64,000 bases of DNA, taken from positions 24,904 through 88,903 of the forward strand of contig CAWHQZ010000026.1 of NCBI GenBank assembly GCA_963831645.1. Direction: 5' to 3'. Positions 17,408-27,959 of the stretch are shown piece by piece. The stretch comes from CAWHQZ01 sp963831645. Lineage in GTDB: Bacteria; Pseudomonadota; Alphaproteobacteria; Rhizobiales; Aestuariivirgaceae. The notes under the pieces were generated by a model, which was given only the letters and a program-made list of their open reading frames with translations, ran no database searches and was not told the origin of the DNA. Position 1 is the stretch's first letter; each line of letters starts with the position of its first letter. A program made the position numbers and the translations under genes.

Positions 17408-20400
17408 TCATCGAAGCCCGGTGAAGTTTCCCTGCTGCCTGCGGGCCACCATCTGAGGCAGGCGGCCGGCATGCACGAACAGGTGGATCAGCGTTGACGT
17501 GACGAGGCCGCCCAGAACGACCACCGCGAGCGGGTAGATGACTTCCAGACCGGGCTGGTTGCCGATGAACAGTGCAGGAAGCAGCGCCAGCGACACAGCC
17601 AACGCGGTTACGAGTACCGGACCGGCACGTTCGGCAGCACCGAGCACCGCAAGATCGGCACTGAAGTCAGCCCGCCGCTGACTGCTCGAGCGCGAGATAG
17701 CGGCTTACGAGCGCCACTCCGTTTTGCACGCTGAGTCCGAGAAGGGCCAGGAAGCCGAAGTAGGAACCAATCGAAACGTCGCCGCCGGCCAGCAGGATCG
17801 CAACGACCCCGCCTACCAAAGCGGCCGGGATGGTCACAAAGGCCACCGTGGCAAGCCGCCACGAGCCAAAGGCAGCCTGCAGCAGGAGAAAAATGCCGAC
17901 TGCAGACGGCAATGAGGTATGGCAGCAGGCGCCGCCGCGTGTGCTCGGAAGCCTCCGGCCTTATCGGAGACCACTTCCGCATGATATTCGATCGGAAAGC
18001 TCAGCATCTTGAGCCCGGCTCTGATCTCGTCCTCGACGGCGGCAACGCTGCGGCCGCTTACATTGGCGGTGACGTCGACGTAGCGAGATACGGACTCTCT
18101 CTCAACGACGGCGGGCTTCGGTGCGATGCGAACGTCCGCCACGTCGCCGAGCCGCACGAAGCCACCGGCGGGAGTGTCGATGATGAGGTCCCGAATGCTG
18201 TTCACGCTCGCTCGGTTCTCGGCGTGCTCCACACCACGACCTCGAAGACCTTTTGTTCCTGAAAGAGGCTGCCCACCTGCAAGCCTGACAGCAGCGTCGT
18301 CGCCGAACGACGTACATCGCCTGGCTTTATGCCAAGCCGCTCGGCGGCAGCGAGATCGACCTGGATCTCCACCGTGGCTCCTCTTCCGGGAGCTCCAACG
18401 TCGAGGTCGACGAGGCCCTCGGTGTGGCCAGTGCCTTCATGACGACCTCCGCCTGGGTGCGCAGAGCGCCGGATTCTTGACCGTAGACGCGCACGACCAC
18501 GTCCTTGGAGCGAGCCCGTCAACACCTCGCCCACTCTCTTCTCGGGATAGGTGATGAGACTGGGGCCGAGACCGGCGTAGGCACTGGTCGCCTTGTTGAT
18601 TGCCGCCAAGCGTTGCCTCGTAGTCCGCTTCAGGAGCGATGTTGATCCAGATCTCGCCGGAATTGATTCCCACGACCTGGTCGGAAGTGATTGCGCGGCC
18701 GACGTGCGAGCCGACACCCACTGACGCCGGGAATGGCCTTGATCTCGTTCGCCGCCCTGCTCACCATCCGGACCATTTCGGGATGCGAGGTGCCGGACGG
18801 GCCGTCCCAGCGAACGAGCAGATTGCGCTCCTTCACGCCGGGCAATAGGCTTGGCTGGCTCACTTGGGTCAGCAGCCCAACCCCGACAAGGGTGAGAATT
18901 GCAGCCGCGGCGATTACCGGGAGAGGCTCCGCCAATACCCACGCAAGGGCACGCTCATAGCGTTGCCGGAGCCACAGGGCAAACCGGGACGACTGGTGCT
19001 GCCGAGGCTCTGCCGGGTAGAGCATCATGGCGACGGCCGGCGCCAGCGTAGCGGCGATACACGCCAGACGCCACGATCGCAGCGCCATAGGCGAGAGCCA
19101 TCGGCGGAAAGAAGGCGCCGGGCTACGCCGTTCAAGAAGAAAAGCGGCAGCAGAGCCGACGAGGACGATTAGCGCCGCGTAGGTGAACGGCCGGTGCGCT
19201 TCCGCCAGGCCTTCGCGAATTGCTATGGCAGTCGACTCCGGTACCCTGGGTACTGTTCGCCGAGTGAACGCCGGATCGCAAAAGCGCGGAGCACGGCGTC
19301 GTCGATCAAGAGCACGAAGCGCCACGACCAGGCCGCCGAGCACCATGAGGTTCATCGTTCCGCCGAGCAGGTCGCACGACTACCGCTGCGGCGACGAGGG
19401 ACAGCGGGATGGTAACGGCGCCAAGCAAGGCGGCCCGCCAGTCGAAGAGAAACGCCACGAATACCAGGAGCGATGAAGAACCGCCGCAGCAGTCAGAGAA
19501 CGGGTGAGGTTGTCGATTGCGTGCTCGATGTAGCTGGCCGGCCTGTAGATTGAGGAATCGACCGTGATCCCGCCAAGTCCGGGAGCCATTGCCGCCAGCG
19601 CTTCCTCGACGCGGCGCGTTACTTCGAGCGTGCTGCTCTCCGGCCACTTCTCGACGACCAGCAGCAGGCCGGGGCCGTTGTTGAGGATCGCGTCGCCGAT
19701 CAGCGGCTGGTGGTCCTCCACCACCGAGGCGACGTCGTCAAGCCGCAGATCGGGCCGCCCGGCGAGGGTGATCCGGGCCAGATCAGGGGAGCTGGTGATG
19801 GGCGAAATATGCTGGACGCCGATGCGCTGGTTGGGCGTATCGATGAAACCGCCCGTGCCGGGAACCGCGGCTTCGACGAAGCTCAGCGGAGAGGCCCAAA
19901 GCGCGTTGGCAGTCGTTTCGATGACGTCCTGCAGGGGCACACGCAGGGCTTGCAGCCTGGCGGGGTCGGCGAGCACCTGAAGTTGCTGCTCCCGTTGACC
20001 CCAGATGGCGACATTGGCGACGCCGGGTATACCCATCAATCGCGGCCGGATGTTCCAGCGCGCCAGAACCGACATGTCGATGGTCGACTGACTGGCCGAG
20101 GTAAGGCCGATCATCATGACGCGGGTCATGGACGAGCGAGGTTGAAGCATCTGGGGCGGCTTCGAGGCGCCGGGCAGGGCGACAGCGGCCTCGGAAAGCC
20201 GCTCCTGCACGACCTGGCGGGCGCGCATGAGGTCGGTCCCCGGCTCGAATACGAGCTCGATCGAGGACAGGCCGGGCACCGACTGTCGAACGCAGGATAT
20301 CGACCCATGGAATGTTGCTCAGGAGGTCGGCCTCGAGCGGAACCGTGATGAGTTCCGCCACCTCGTGCGCCGACAGCCCGAGCGCTTCGCTCTGAACTTC

Positions 20401-20541
20401 GACGACGACCGGGCCGAACTCCGGGTAGACATCCACCGCCATCTCCCGGAGCCTGCCGACACCGAAGAAGAGCAAAACGGCGGCAGCTACCACCAGGAGA
20501 AGGCGGAACCTCAGGCTCCAGTCGATTATTCTGCGCATCAT
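17408..20541 (-). pseudogene. CzcA/CusA-like RND efflux permease 2, many frameshifts
   Basis: A second permease of about 1040 residues can be traced. It starts MMRRIIDWSLRFRLLLVVAA and continues VDVYPEFGPVVVEVQ; a long intact block 20279-19380 contains FEPGTDLMRARQVVQERLSE, GFIDTPNQRIGVQHISPI and DVASVVEDHQPLIGDAI. The C-terminal pieces are FGSWRLATVAFVTIPAALVG and VSLALLPALFIGN. Shifts are frequent between 19480 and 17630. The block order equals that of permease 1, so the two arose by duplication or form a two-permease pump. The start codon overlaps the stop of the small upstream frame (ATGATG at 20541). Confidence 0.8.
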
Positions 20542-20816
20542 CTGCTACGCTCCGATGAGAGTGGTTTGGCGCACCCGGCCGCCGATGGTGTGCCGACACG
20601 AGACACTCGGGTGCCATCCGCGTGCACCCATGCAAGATCGTTGCCGGGTGTGAGTAGATATGTTTTGGCGCTTCGGTCCGGGCTCTGAATTGCCGGATGG
20701 AAGGGTTGGGGAGCTATGTCGAGAACAGCTGCGGGAGCCGGGAACTTGTCGAACGCCAGTGCAATGGTGCTAGCCAATCGGCAGCGGAACTGTGGACTGA
20801 ACGCAGAACGCAACAT
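20538..20816 (-). CDS. Small hypothetical protein coupled to RND permease 2
   Basis: A 92-residue frame whose TGA overlaps the ATG of permease 2, an arrangement typical of translational coupling. The N-terminus has a weakly hydrophobic stretch (CRLASTIALAF) that could be a poor signal peptide. The middle YLLTPGNDLAWVHADGTRV looks soluble. No family recognised. It could be the remnant of an adaptor or outer-membrane factor, or a chance frame; the coupling is the only support. Confidence 0.35.
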   Translation of the reverse strand: MLRSAFSPQFRCRLASTIALAFDKFPAPAAVLDIAPQPFHPAIQSPDRSAKTYLLTPGNDLAWVHADGTRVSRVGTPSAAGCAKPLSSERSR

Positions 20817-20979
20817 TACGGGACACCATCCGGCACCCCGCCTCTAGCCGGCTCACGCTACACCGGCATCTTCGGCACGAGAGGCGAGATGGGCAACTCT
20901 ATGATGAATTTTTGGTTAATCCCTCTCAATTGTAGCGCTGAAGTGTTTTTTGTTTGGCGATGTTGCACAGCTGCAACAG

Positions 20980-22520
20980 ATGTATAGTCGGATGGAGCGT
21001 AAGATCCGTACTGAAGCCACTTCAACAAAGCCTGCACATGTTCGGCTGGCTGAGGCGGAAACGTGCCGCCGCAAAGGAGACCTCGACCGCGCCCGGAGCC
21101 TGTGCGAGTCCCTGTTGAAGGACTATCCCGACTATGTCGGAGCCCTGCAGACTCTGGGCGTCGTGCACCTCGCCAGAAAGAACTACCACCAGGCCTTCAT
21201 CTGTTTCATCCAGGCGGTGATGCATTGCCCGAAGGACGGCATCAACCTGACCAACCTCGCCGCTGCGTATCTGCGCCTCGGGGCGCGCGACATGGCAGCG
21301 CAGGCGTTGGAACAGGCGCGGAAGCTCAATCCCGACGATGCGGTCGTCTACAGCGCACTCGCCGAGGTCTACCGGGAGGAACGCGAGTACGGGTTGGCCG
21401 TGGAGTGTTACCGGAAAGTGCAGCAGCTCATGCCGGCACAGGCTGATGCAGCGCACGGGCTGGGCGACTGCTATGGCCATCTCGGCCTCCTCGCGGATGC
21501 AGCAGCGGCGCTGCAGCGGGCGCATGCCCTGAAGCCCGGCTCGGTGGCAATCCTCTACGCGCTTGGCCAGTTGCCGCGGTCGCTAACCGGAATGGATATC
21601 CTGAGTGCGCTTGCCGGGGTGCAAAGGCAGCAGGAGGAGAACCACGAAGAGTTCGAGACCTTCGTGGCGTTTACGCGTGCCGCGGCGCTCGATCAGCAGG
21701 GCCGTTACCCGGAAGCCTGGGGGAGTCTCGTGGACGCAAACCAGCGAGAGTATCCAAAACACGAACCGGCCCATCGCCGACACGTCGTTCGCATGGAAGC
21801 CGCCTTACGGGCGGCAACCGAGCAAAGCCGTGCTCGAGGCGCTCATCGTGGCCGAGGTCATCCAGATCTTTGCCGACGTCGCTGTTCATCATCGGGCCTT
21901 CCCGATCAGGAAAGTCCACCCTCGAACGGCTCGCAGGCACCCTCGAGGGAATGAAGCGCGGCTATGAAAGCCGCCTCGTCGAGCGGGCCGTGCGGCGCAC
22001 CTCCCAGATGTCCGGTATCCTGACCACCATCGACGCCAACGATCTGCCGCCAGCCCTCGATGACCGGTTGCGGGAGGTCTATCGGCACGAGATCGGCGAA
22101 TTCGCGCAAGGGGCGACGATCGTCACCGACACCTATCCGGCGATCATCTCCTATGTTGGCCGCATCGCCTCGGCAATCCCGAATGCGCGCTTCATCTTCA
22201 TGAGCAGAGACCATGATGATCTGGCGCTGCGCATATTCATGAAGCACTACCGGTCGGGCAACCACTATGCGTACAACGTCAAGACCATCTTCGAGCATCT
22301 GTCGTGGTATCGCCAGATGACCGACCTTTGGCTCGACAAGCTGGGGCCGCTGGCGATAGAGGTCGGCTACGGCGACATGATCGAGGCGCCCAACGACACG
22401 CTCAGACGTGTTGCTGAGCTCTGCGGCAGAGCCCTGCCGGAAGGTGGGTTACCGGACCTTGGCGATGATCGGGACTGTGCGAAAGCTTACCGGGGCTACA
22501 TCGCGGCAACGCTTGCCTGA
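20980..22520 (+). pseudogene. TPR-sulfotransferase fusion, one frameshift
   Basis: Residues about 20-290 are tetratricopeptide repeats (RLAEAETCRRKGDLDRARSL, AFICFIQAVMHCP, AAYLRLGARDMAAQALEQAR, ALAEVYREEREYGLAVECYR). After a shift between about 21780 and 21860 the frame continues with a sulfotransferase domain whose 5'-PSB loop is FIIGPSRSGKSTLERL, followed by FIFMSRDHDDLALRIFMKHY, the 3'-phosphate-binding region. TPR-Sulfotransfer_3 proteins modify envelope glycans or proteins. A TTG at 20950 is an alternative start. The two parts are usually one polypeptide, so a sequencing indel or a recent mutation explains the split. It is divergent from the RND cluster. Confidence 0.75.
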
Positions 22521-22543
22521 GGCAGCCGGAGAGAGGACTATCC

Positions 22544-25500
22544 TTATTCCGCCGCTTCCTCGGTGCCGGGGTATTGTTCGTACTGGCCCAGGCTGATGGT
22601 GACGCCGGCGACGATGGTCTGGAAATCGTCAATCTCAAGCGCCGGAATCGAACCATCATCGTCTATGAGATCGAAGTCCAGCTCATAATTGCGATAGCCG
22701 ACATACACTTGGGCATCGTAGGCCTCGATATGTTGCACCACACCCACGCCCCAGCCGATGGCGGTCGACTCCGCAAGCTCTCGCGTTTCAATCGGCTCAG
22801 GGTCCAATGGGCCGACGACAGGACAATCATCGAGCCCGAGGGTGCATAGAACGTCGCGGTCGCTCTCGTTTGGTGATGTCCAGCCCCAGTAGCGCTCGCC
22901 ATAAAACGCCGTCGGACCCCATTCGACGAAGTCGCGCAGAAGGCCAGCCTTCATATAGAGGAACTCGTCATTGCCGCGGCAGTCGCCGCTCACCACTCCG
23001 GGCTTGGCGCACTCGTCGGTGAAGCTTTCAATTGCATAGTTGACGGCGAAGTTGAGACCGGTCGGATTGTGCCGTGCGGCAAACGAACCTCCAAACCCCG
23101 TATCCTCGGTGTCCTCGATGGCATCAACCTCTTCAGTCAGGTCGTGCCACACCGCGGCGCCTGCCTCGACACGAAACTGATCGCCCCAGTCCGCCGCATA
23201 ACGCAAAGCGGCGTCAAAGAACACGCCGTGATCTCTGTCGGAGAATACGAAATCGCCCTCGTCGTTCAGTCCATCCCGCACCAGCGCAAGATCTTGCGGC
23301 TGCGCGACTGCGGCAGATGCGGTGAAACCCATGTATTGCGGGCTGATGTAGTGGATCACCCTGCCGCTCTCGCCCGAGAACTTGGCCGGCAGGAAGTCTC
23401 CCCATCTGAGCTCTCCGAAACCCTCGTTGAATGCATCGTCTCTGCCCGTCGCCAAGCCGGCATTGCCGGAAATCCCCTCGGCGCGAAGGAAGAAGTTGTT
23501 GGCGAATTGCTCAAAGGATGCGTCGGCCACCGCATCGGCCTCGGCGAGATTGATGTTGTCGATCTCGTCGCTCGCCGTGTCGTTGAAGCCGACGATGATC
23601 CGGCCCCACTTGTCGTGGCTGAACTCGACAAAATTATAGGGAAGCTCGACAACAAAGCCATCGCCATCGCTGTCAAGCTGGTCGACCAAATCCGCCGAGG
23701 CATAGAAGATATCGAAGACGATGCCTAACGTGCTCGTCCAGCCGCGACCCAGATCGAACTCGCCCTCGATCTCAATGGCACTCGAAGTCCTGAGAGTTGT
23801 CGACCGAATAGACGTCTTCCTCCTCGCCGTCATCCCAGAATAGCGCCGCACGATTGACCACACCTGAAAGCTTCCACGGATTCTGGTTGCCATCTTCGGC
23901 CGAGGTCTTCCTCGCCCGCCGCGCTCGCGGGATCTTCCCTCTTCTTCGGCCAAAGCCGCCGTGCCGCCGACATACGACGCCTGATCGCCGAGATTCCTGA
24001 CGAAGGGATTGAACCGCCAGTTGGCGCCGACCCGAATCACGAATCCGTCGTCGATCTGGAAAAAGTCACCGGGATCACTCTCATCACCGATACCTTCGAT
24101 GTTCGTAGTGTCATCGAAGAACAGGAACAGCCCATCGACCTTGGCGCTGAGGTTCTGGGTGATCCCCCACTCCATGCCGAGGCCGGCGACCCCGCCCCAC
24201 ACGCTGACATCCTTCGCGGTTCCCGGGGAACCGGCGATCGAGCATGTCCCCGAGCGCGCCTCCGTCATCGGCGACGGTAACCTCGCGGTTGCCGGTATTG
24301 TCGAGCTCGGCGTCGACATAGGCGAGGCCGGCCGTCGCAAAGAACAGGAGGTTGTCATCGGCGTAACCGGCGCGAAGCCGCAGCGTAGTGAGGTAGTCGC
24401 TGTTGAAATCCATGTGATCGCCCGGTCGAGCGAACTCGGTCTCGCTTCCGTCCCAATCAACCGCGGCGATGTCGCCCTCGATTCCCAGCACCAGCGGGCC
24501 TGCCTGCCAATTGAATCCGACCTGCCCGCCACCGAGCACGCCTAAATCGTTGACGCCGGTGAGATCGATGGCCTGATTCGCGGTCTGTTCCTCCGCATCG
24601 TCGAGAGCGGGATTGAACAGACCGTCGGTGACGAGACCGCCCCAGCCGACATGGCCGCCGACGTAAAAGCCGGTCCAGTCGTAGCGGGGACCCTCCTGCG
24701 TCACCTCTGCAGCCGGATAGGCGAAGTATTCCGCGTCCGAAGCTTGCGGCCACAGCTGCCAGTTGGCGCCGAGTCTGAAGATCCATCCATCGTCGATCTT
24801 GATCTCATCACCCTCGAGACCAGCGCCCTGGAGATCGGCGAGGTCTACTTCCTCGTCAAACATCAGGTAGAGTCCTTCGGCTCTGAGCGCCAGATTCGGC
24901 GTGTATTTCCACTCGACGCCGCCACCGATGACGGGGGCGACTGCAGAAAAGTCCTTGCTGTCGGGATCGGTCGGATCGCCGTTCAGCTCGGCCGCTCTGA
25001 CGCTGAGCTCGCCTTCCATGAAAGCGACACCGCCCGTCAGGTAGTAGAGCATATCGTTTTGGACCCAGCCGACCCTGGCACGAGCGGTGGCGAGGAAGTC
25101 GACGTCGAGCGACATGGTTATTGGCTCGACCGGGACTTGGACGTCGACCATCACATTGTCCCAATCGACGGCAGATATGTCGCCTTCGATGCCAAACAGG
25201 CGCGAGCCCACCTGCCAGTTGAAGCCCATCTGGACACCGCCCAGCAGACCGTGGTTATCGAACTGGCCGAGGCGAACAGGGACCGTCTGCGGGGGATCGG
25301 CTGCGGTCACTCGGACGCCGTCTTTATTGATGTAAGTGCCGTCCGTATCGAAACCCCCATAGCCGGCATGAAGGCCTACGTAGACGCCGCTCCAGTCACG
25401 AGGCGGACCAGCCACCGCAAGTGCCGCTTCCTCCTCGGCGGTGCCACCGCCGCCGAACCGCCAGTTGGCGCCGAGCCGGAAAACAAAACCATCGTCGATC

Positions 25501-26183
25501 TGGAAGTTGTTCGGAGGCCCGACCTTTAAGCAGCCGTCATCCGGGGGCGAATCAGGCGAACAGCCTTCTTCCAGGTCGACGAGGTTGTAAAATTCATCGA
25601 AAAGAAGGTAGAGACCCTCCGCCTTGACGCTGAGATTGCGGGTCATGCCCCATTCGATACCGGCGCCGAGAGCAATGCCCAGTGCCGACACGTCCTTGCC
25701 GTCGGTATTGCCCTGTTGATCCGCATCCAGGCCGCCCTCGCTCGTGGTCGCCTCGGCATTGAGGAGCGCGCCGCCGCCCGTCACATAGAACAGGACGTTG
25801 TCATCTGCCCAGCCGACCCGCCCGCGCAGGGTGGAAAGAAAGTCGGCCTCGGCGATGTAGTGCTCTTCGCGAAGGTTCTTGCCGGTCCACTCGAGGAAAG
25901 ACAGGTCCGTCTCGACCCCGAATACCCAGGAGTCGCGCTGAAGATTCCAGCCGGCTGTGCCGCCGCCCAGAAAGTCGCCGCCGCCGAACTGCATGTCGAC
26001 GGAAGTCGCAAAGAATCCATCGTTTTCGATGTCGCCGTAACCAACGTGGGCGCCGATATAGAACCCGTTCCAGTCATATGTCGGCACAGGGGTATAGTCG
26101 GCAGCGTGGCTCGCCGCCGTCAATGCGAGAACCATCGCGGGCAGCGAAACGCCCGCAAGGCAAAATCTACTCCTCATGCGCAT
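22544..26183 (-). pseudogene. Giant outer-membrane protein: three Omp25-like barrels plus porin, frameshifted
   Basis: A signal peptide (MRMRSRFCLAGVSLPAMVLA, cleaved near ASHA) leads into three homologous domains of about 210-250 residues. They begin YDWNGFYIGAHVGYG, DWSGVYVGLHAGYGG and DWTGFYVGGHVGWGG, and each contains an FGxEGDIxxVDW-like and a TLRxRVGWxxDNxLFY-like strand. They match the Omp25/Omp31 8-strand barrel. The C-terminal part, rebuilt across shifts near 24235, 23900 and 23780, is a general porin: WKLSGVVNRAALFWDDGEEE, YNFVEFSHDKWGRIIVGF, LRYAADWGDQFRVEAGA, ending SLGQYEQYPGTEEAAE. The total is about 1200 residues, far longer than either family. Role: probably pore plus surface or peptidoglycan-proximal barrels. 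The coding order is clear; the intactness is not. Confidence 0.75.
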
Positions 26184-26314
26184 CCCCGCGCGGGCAAGGC
26201 CCAGACCCGAACCTGCCAGAAACCTACCGCAGTTCAACCACTTGGAGCGTAAGCGGAAGAAATATTAAAAAGTGTGGCATGGAAACAACGCCAGACCGCC
26301 AATTACTTCGCAAC

Positions 26315-27889
26315 TTAATGCCGGAAGTGCCGGAGGCCAGTGAATATCATGGCGATGCCCGCCGAATCGGCCTCCGCGATCACATCGCTGTCCCGAATCG
26401 AGCCTCCCGGCTGGATGACGGCGGTGACGCCTGCCTCGGTGAGCGCAGCCAGACCATCCGGCATCGGAAAGAATGCATCGGAAGCCGCGACGGTTCCGGC
26501 GGCAAGAGAGCGCGGGGCGCCCATCGCCGCTGATACCTCCGCAGCCTTGCGCACGGCTAGCAGGCTTGCATCGATGCGTGACATTTGGCCGGCCCCGATG
26601 CCGATCGTGGCGCCATCGCGGGCAATGACGATGGCATTCGATTTCACGTGTTTGACGATGCGGAACGCGAATTCGAGATCGGATGCTTCACGGGCGTTCG
26701 GCTGCCGTCTGGTCACGACGCGGAGATCCGAAGAGTCAATAGAATAATTATCCGGCGACTGCACCAGCAAGCCGCCGATGATGCTGCGCACCCGCATACC
26801 TGCGGCGTCGGGAAGGCCTCCAGTGAGCAGAAGCCGCAGATTTTTCTTCGTTGCCATTACCTGCGATGCTTTCTCTTCCGCATCGGGCGCCACGACCACT
26901 TCTGTGAATCGCTCGGTGATCGCGGCTGCCGTTTTCTCGTCCAGTGTCCGGTTCAGCGCGACGATGCCGCCGAAGGCGCTCGCGGGATCGCAGGCGAGCG
27001 CCCGGCGGAAGGCTGTCACGGCGGAAGGCGCCAGCGCGGCGCCGCAAGGATTGGAGTGCTTGACAATCACGCAGGCAGCCGATTGGGCCGGATCGAACTC
27101 GGCTACACATTCCAGAGCGGCATCGGCATCGGTGATGTTGTTGTACGACAGCTCCTTGCCTTGAAGCTGCCGGGCCGCCACGATCGACGGCCCGTGGTGG
27201 CCGGTGGCATAGAGTGCCGCCTGCTGATGCGGATTTTCTCCATAGCGCAGTTTGTGAACGAGCGTTCCGGCCGCAGTGAAGTATTTCGGAGGTCGGTCTC
27301 CGGCATTTTCGAGCCAACCGGCGATGACGGTGTCATACGCCGCCGTCCGCGCAAATGCCTTGGCGGCGAGACGCCGGCGGAACGCCGAGCGCGTCGTTCC
27401 GCCGTGAGCTCGCAGGTGCTCGATCAGAGGCCGGTAGTCGTCCGCATCGACAACCACGGTAACCTCGCTGCTGTTTTTGGCCGCGGCGCGTATCATCGCC
27501 GGTCCGCCGACGTCGATCAGCTCGATCATGTCTGCGAACGAACGCTGCTGCGCCAACGCCGCCTCGAATGGATAGAGGCTGACGGCGAGAAGATCGATGA
27601 AGCCGATCCCATGGCGTTGCAGCGCCAGAAGGTCGGCCTCGTTGCCGCGCCGGGCGAGCAGGCCGCCATGGACTTTCGGATGCAGCGTCTTGACCCTGCC
27701 GCCCAGGATTTCGGGAAAGCCGGTGATGGTGCTGACGTCCGTGACGGACAGCCCCGCGGCCTTGAGTGTCTCGGCGGTACCCCCGGTGGAGACCAGCTCG
27801 ATGCCGAATGCCGTCAGCGAGGCGGCGAAATCGGCTAGGCCGGTCTTGTCCGATACCGACAACAGGGCGCGGCGCAGGGGGGCCGGCAT
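26315..27889 (-). CDS. purH: Bifunctional AICAR formyltransferase / IMP cyclohydrolase
   Basis: A 524-residue enzyme from MPAPLRRALLSVSDKTGLAD. The N-terminal MGS-like IMP cyclohydrolase carries SDKTGL, STGGTA and GGRVKTLHPKVHGGLLARRG. The C-terminal transformylase carries LRYGENPHQQAALY and VKHSNPCGAA, with the catalytic Lys-His. It performs the last two steps of de novo purine synthesis. The longer open frame to 27955 adds 22 residues with no homology. It is transcribed last in the minus-strand group heparinase-purH, an order common in Rhizobiales. Confidence 0.96.
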   Translation of the reverse strand: MPAPLRRALLSVSDKTGLADFAASLTAFGIELVSTGGTAETLKAAGLSVTDVSTITGFPEILGGRVKTLHPKVHGGLLARRGNEADLLALQRHGIGFIDLLAVSLYPFEAALAQQRSFADMIELIDVGGPAMIRAAAKNSSEVTVVVDADDYRPLIEHLRAHGGTTRSAFRRRLAAKAFARTAAYDTVIAGWLENAGDRPPKYFTAAGTLVHKLRYGENPHQQAALYATGHHGPSIVAARQLQGKELSYNNITDADAALECVAEFDPAQSAACVIVKHSNPCGAALAPSAVTAFRRALACDPASAFGGIVALNRTLDEKTAAAITERFTEVVVAPDAEEKASQVMATKKNLRLLLTGGLPDAAGMRVRSIIGGLLVQSPDNYSIDSSDLRVVTRRQPNAREASDLEFAFRIVKHVKSNAIVIARDGATIGIGAGQMSRIDASLLAVRKAAEVSAAMGAPRSLAAGTVAASDAFFPMPDGLAALTEAGVTAVIQPGGSIRDSDVIAEADSAGIAMIFTGLRHFRH

Positions 27890-27959
27890 CAACCTTTGGC
27901 AAGCAGCCGACGGATCGGGGCTTTGGCAATCACCACGGAAGCAGTAACACGGCAAAGGT

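Noticed and set aside
26585..27838. A 417-codon plus-strand frame opposite purH
   Set aside because: Shadow of purH; sequence has no protein-family character.
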